NCBI GenBank assembly: GCA_023443765.1
Contig: JAEZTA010000154.1
Location: forward strand, 1 to 17,743
DNA length: 17,743 nt
Direction: 5' to 3'
Source: Bacteroidota bacterium
GTDB lineage: Bacteria > Bacteroidota > Bacteroidia > Bacteroidales > Rikenellaceae
In this document: positions 15,669 through 17,743 of the stretch, one piece after another
Numbering within the stretch: the first letter of the stretch is position 1
How the letters are laid out: each line of letters begins with the position of its first letter
Program-made: the position numbers and the translations under genes
The notes under the pieces: model-generated
The model's input: only the letters and a program-made list of their open reading frames with translations
The model's database searches: none
Told to the model about the DNA's origin: nothing

Positions 15669-16262
15669 TTATTTCCTGGAATTGAACAGGTAGACGAACG
15701 TGACGCCAACCTCGGTGGGAATCGGCAGGTAGCGTCTGGTATTCACATAGGAACTGCGCTTCGGACCGTTTACCGGCTCGGTGTGGTAGCTCAGGCGCGC
15801 CAGCCCGGCCCCGGCCGAAAGTTCGAGGTTCCAGTGGGGACTGACGTAGAACTGGTAACCGATGCTGAGGCCGGCACCGACGAACGACCCTTTGTAATAA
15901 TTGGTTTGCAATCCTTTCAGGATCCGGTTGCCGATGATCGGGAGTTTGAAGCCTCCGACCTCGAACTTACCGCCGATGGCATGCACCCCGAAAAAGAGGC
16001 GCGTGTACTTCTCGGTCACCCAGTAACGATACTCGGGGCGGATGAACCAATGCTGGATCTTGTTGTCCGAACCGATGGTCCAGGGGTTGTAGTTGGCCGT
16101 AAAGCCCACTGTGGAGTGTTTGCTGACAGCCACCTCGGCCCCTACGTTCAGGGTCGTCGTAGCCCAGTAAAGCAGGTTGGTCTTCACGGCCACCTGCTGC
16201 GCAGACACCCCCGGCCAGCTGCACACAGCCAGCAGAAGCATCAGAACGATCTTCTTATTCAT
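15669..16262 (-). CDS. DUF3575 outer-membrane beta-barrel protein
   Basis: This 197-residue protein has a signal peptide (LLLAVCSWPGVSA, cleavage before QQ). The mature protein opens with VAVKTNLLYWATTTLNVGAE, the hallmark of DUF3575, and continues with amphipathic strands rich in aromatic residues (FTANYNPW, WFIRPEYRYW, FFGVHAIGG, SFVGAGLSIGYQFYV, WNLELSAGAG). It ends in a strand with a terminal aromatic stretch (EVGVTFVYLF). An eight-stranded barrel is likely. It is the first gene of the operon, with the promoter described at 16365-16394. In fimbrial loci this family usually precedes the DUF3868 gene, as seen here. Confidence 0.82.
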   Translation of the reverse strand: MNKKIVLMLLLAVCSWPGVSAQQVAVKTNLLYWATTTLNVGAEVAVSKHSTVGFTANYNPWTIGSDNKIQHWFIRPEYRYWVTEKYTRLFFGVHAIGGKFEVGGFKLPIIGNRILKGLQTNYYKGSFVGAGLSIGYQFYVSPHWNLELSAGAGLARLSYHTEPVNGPKRSSYVNTRRYLPIPTEVGVTFVYLFNSRK

Positions 16263-16364
16263 AATACACAGATTGATTCACGTTTGCACATGTCCGAGCT
16301 GGCCAAAATACCTGTTCCCGTCGCCTTTTCAGACAATTGTCGGTACAAAATTGGCCATAAAACC

Positions 16365-16394
16365 CAAAAATACATGTATCATAAACAACACAAA
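16365..16394 (-). promoter_or_regulatory. Promoter of the DUF3575-DUF3868-OmpA operon
   Basis: On the minus strand, TTTG (16391-16394) is followed after 18 nt by TATTTTTG (16365-16372), an almost ideal Bacteroidetes promoter. It predicts a leader of about 95 nt before the DUF3575 start. A 10-bp perfect palindrome, ATACATGTAT (16370-16379), touches the -7 box and could be an operator. Confidence 0.6.
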
Positions 16395-16459
16395 CCACCG
16401 GGCCGTTCAAAAAGTTCCGGACCCGAACCTGCTGGTTCTGAATACTTCTGTACGAATAA

Positions 16460-16491
16460 TTTGGCTTTTCAACAGGAAATAAGTACCTTTC
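16460..16491 (+). promoter_or_regulatory. Promoter of the cystatin-like lipoprotein gene
   Basis: TTTG (16460-16463), 20 nt, then TACCTTTC (16484-16491) matches the Bacteroidetes consensus with one mismatch in the last base. Transcription would begin near 16498, about 15 nt before the ATG. It is divergent from the DUF3575 operon promoter within the same 250-nt gap. Confidence 0.6.
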
Positions 16492-16512
16492 GTTGAACAA
16501 AACACCCGATTG

Positions 16513-16869
16513 ATGTTTAAACTAACGATCGCAATACTCGCAGCAACCCTGCTGGCCGCCTGCGGAGGCCCGGGACGACGAGCCGAAAAACAACCCGAAA
16601 AAACCGTTTTGTGTGGTGGTTACACGCAGCAACGTCCCCTCGACGATGCCGAGCGGACGTTATTTCATCAGGTGACTGACGGTATGACAGGTGTGAGCTA
16701 TACCCCGGAGAGCGTTGCCACGCAGGTCGTGGCAGGAACCAACTACCGTTTTGTCTGCACGGCGAAGACCGCGACACTCCACCCCGAGACCTACCAGGCA
16801 GAAGTCATCGTCTACCAGCCATTGCCGGGACAGGGCGAAGCAAAAATCACGAAAATCACGCGCTTGTAA
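16513..16869 (+). CDS. Stefin-like (type 1) cystatin lipoprotein, predicted cysteine-protease inhibitor
   Basis: This 118-residue protein has its lipobox cysteine at residue 17 (LLAAC). The mature part reproduces the three protease-contact elements of stefins in order and spacing: an N-terminal GG (35-36) in CGGYTQQRP, like the PGGLSEAKP start of stefin A; the first hairpin QVVAGTNY (71-78), identical to stefin A over eight residues; and a second hairpin LPGQ (104-107), also identical to stefin A, followed by a final strand EAKITKITRL. Stefins block papain-like (C1) proteases by wedging these loops into the active site. The membrane anchor and the two extra cysteines (34, 82) differ from cytosolic stefins. 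GGPGRR after the lipid cysteine lacks the acidic residues that favour surface export, so a periplasm-facing location is possible. I preferred ATG 16513 over the in-frame TTG just before it. The 3' end overlaps the convergent DUF488 gene by 14 nt. Confidence 0.82.
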   Translation: MFKLTIAILAATLLAACGGPGRRAEKQPEKTVLCGGYTQQRPLDDAERTLFHQVTDGMTGVSYTPESVATQVVAGTNYRFVCTAKTATLHPETYQAEVIVYQPLPGQGEAKITKITRL

Positions 16870-17230
16870 CGCGCTCGGTCGCTTTCTGCAAATATTTCTG
16901 CAGGATGAGCGCATGGTTCTCCGCCGCATTTTTCGAGGCGTAGAGCAGCGTCACCGTGTCCGCATCGCCGATGTTGCGGACAAATTCCCGCACAGCCTGC
17001 GAAGCGTGCAGCTCGTCGGTGTAGCGACGGCGGAATTCCTTCCACCGCCCTTCAGGATCGGCATGATACCACGTGCGCAGTTCGGCCGAAGGAGCTAAGT
17101 CCCTGGCCCATATGTCATAATGCAGGGCATCCTTGCGTACGCCCCGCGGCCAGAGTTTATCGACCAACACCCGGCAGCCGTCGCCGGGAGCCGCCGCCTC
17201 GTAAACCCGTTTGATTCGTATTTGTGCCAT
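16856..17230 (-). CDS. DUF488 family protein (YeaO-like)
   Basis: This 124-residue protein starts at MAQIRIKRVYEA. It contains the complete YeaO-type DUF488 pattern: DGCRVLVDKLWPRGVRKD near the N-terminus, then WARDLAPSAELRTWYHADP and WKEFRRRYTDEL, and a C-terminal TLLYASKNAAENHALIL strand-helix unit. The length is normal for the family. It is a cytosolic protein of unknown biochemical role. A longer in-frame start near 17293 would add residues with no family similarity, so the ATG ending at 17230 is preferred. The stop lies inside the end of the convergent cystatin gene. Confidence 0.9.
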   Translation of the reverse strand: MAQIRIKRVYEAAAPGDGCRVLVDKLWPRGVRKDALHYDIWARDLAPSAELRTWYHADPEGRWKEFRRRYTDELHASQAVREFVRNIGDADTVTLLYASKNAAENHALILQKYLQKATERVTSA

Positions 17231-17334
17231 AATTTTGTGATTTATAGAAAAGGGTGCAAATAACAGACCGGAGAGGGCTTCCGCATAAACCAAACCCCTT
17301 CGCCCTGCGGCGGGACTTTACCCCACACAAAAAT

Positions 17335-17358
17335 GAAGGGTGCCTCCCGGCACCCTTC
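17335..17358 (-). terminator. Terminator of the sigma factor / small acidic protein unit
   Basis: A perfect 10-bp stem (17335-17344 with 17349-17358) with a 4-nt loop is followed on the minus strand by ATTTTTGTG. It lies 18 nt past the stop of the small acidic gene. Confidence 0.8.
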
Positions 17359-17376
17359 CCCATCAAAAATTAACCC

Positions 17377-17526
17377 TTAAAAATTATCTCCTTTTCGGAA
17401 GACCTCCGAGAGGTAATGGTGTAAATAGCATAAATCCGCATCACCCTGTACAACCTCCCGCATCATTAAGTCTTCGTCCTCGGAGATGCCGTTGTCTGAA
17501 ACTTCATTTTTGTCAATCTCCTCCAT
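17377..17526 (-). CDS. Small acidic protein, 49 residues, downstream of a sigma factor gene
   Basis: It runs from the ATG ending at 17526 (MEEIDKNEVSDN) to TAA; the frame continues upstream only to a TTG. The first half is strongly acidic (ISEDEDL). The second half (VVQGDADLCYLHHYLSEVF) looks like one amphipathic helix. I do not recognise a family. It begins 63 nt after the sigma factor stop on the same strand and is closed by a good terminator, so it is likely co-transcribed. A regulator of the sigma factor or an unrelated small protein are both possible. Confidence 0.55.
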   Translation of the reverse strand: MEEIDKNEVSDNGISEDEDLMMREVVQGDADLCYLHHYLSEVFRKGDNF

Positions 17527-17589
17527 AGGCCTAAATTTTAGCTTGCTTGCATTAGTATAACGCAACCCATTCGGGAATATTGTGCGGGA

Positions 17590-17743
17590 TCAGCTTAAGA
17601 CCATATTTTTTTCTTTGATCATGCGACGCAGGTTGATCAGCGCGTAACGCATACGCCCCAGCGCCGTGTTGATACTCACGTCGGTCTGCTCGGCGATCTC
17701 CTTGAAGCTCAAGCCGGAGAAATAGCGCATGATCACCACCTCG
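17590..17743 (-). CDS. RNA polymerase sigma-70/ECF-type sigma factor, C-terminal part
   Basis: The frame is open to the window edge on the minus strand and ends at TGA (17590-17592), showing 50 residues. EVVIMRYFSGLSFKEIAEQT followed by DVSINTALGRMRYALINLRR is the region 4 helix-turn-helix that binds the -35/-33 element. The usual 'S.NT.' at the start of the recognition helix is present. The N-terminal region 2 lies outside the window, so ECF versus other sigma-70 subtype cannot be settled. Confidence 0.88.
   Translation of the reverse strand, partial: EVVIMRYFSGLSFKEIAEQTDVSINTALGRMRYALINLRRMIKEKNMVLS

Noticed and set aside
1..17743. CRISPR array, tRNA, rRNA, insertion sequence or integrase
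   Set aside because: No regularly spaced repeats, tRNA-like cloverleafs, rRNA segments or transposase/recombinase motifs were seen on either strand.

Overview
The window reads as a chromosomal segment of a GC-rich gut Bacteroidetes, most likely Alistipes or a close Rikenellaceae relative. The reasons are a SusC/SusD pair, a BACON-domain lipoprotein, a DUF3575/DUF3868 outer-membrane cassette, many lipobox signal peptides, Bacteroidetes-type promoters (TTTG, 18-20 nt, TAnnTTTG) and roughly 60% GC in most genes. The genus is inferred; the phylum is well supported. There are no tRNA, rRNA, CRISPR or insertion-sequence signatures.

Layout. (1) 1-3979, plus strand: the 3' part of a GH28 pectinase-type hydrolase, a secreted FG-GAP-type beta-propeller protein and a GH105-type unsaturated rhamnogalacturonyl hydrolase form a pectin / rhamnogalacturonan degradation cluster, followed by a terminator. 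(2) 3980-5690: a visibly AT-richer insert holding one gene with its own promoter and terminator. It is a surface-type lipoprotein with an N-terminal BACON domain and a C-terminal region that I recognise as a cholesterol-dependent-cytolysin (CDC)-like pore-forming core without domain 4. This is the most striking item. (3) 5698-10434, minus strand: a SusD/SusC glycan importer pair. (4) 10705-12586, plus strand: an N-terminally anchored NAPE-PLD-like metallo-beta-lactamase-fold hydrolase and an HdeD-type membrane protein. (5) 12653-16262, minus strand: a three-gene operon (DUF3575 protein, DUF3868 protein, OmpA-like lipoprotein) of the type that accompanies Bacteroidales fimbriae, but with no fimbrillin visible. 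(6) 16513-16869, plus strand: a small lipoprotein that is clearly a stefin-like (type 1) cystatin, a cysteine-protease inhibitor fold best known from eukaryotes. (7) 16856-17743, minus strand: a DUF488 (YeaO-like) protein, a 49-residue acidic small protein and the C-terminal sigma-4 part of an RNA polymerase sigma factor that runs off the window.

How it fits together. Regions 1 and 3 are glycan foraging: surface binding and import by SusCD, backbone cleavage by the GH28 and propeller proteins, and removal of unsaturated galacturonyl ends by GH105. Regions 2 and 6 look like interaction factors: a candidate glycan-targeted pore former and a protease inhibitor, both lipoproteins. Regions 4, 5 and 7 are envelope and stress functions. 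High GC leaves several very long open antisense frames, which I treat as shadows.
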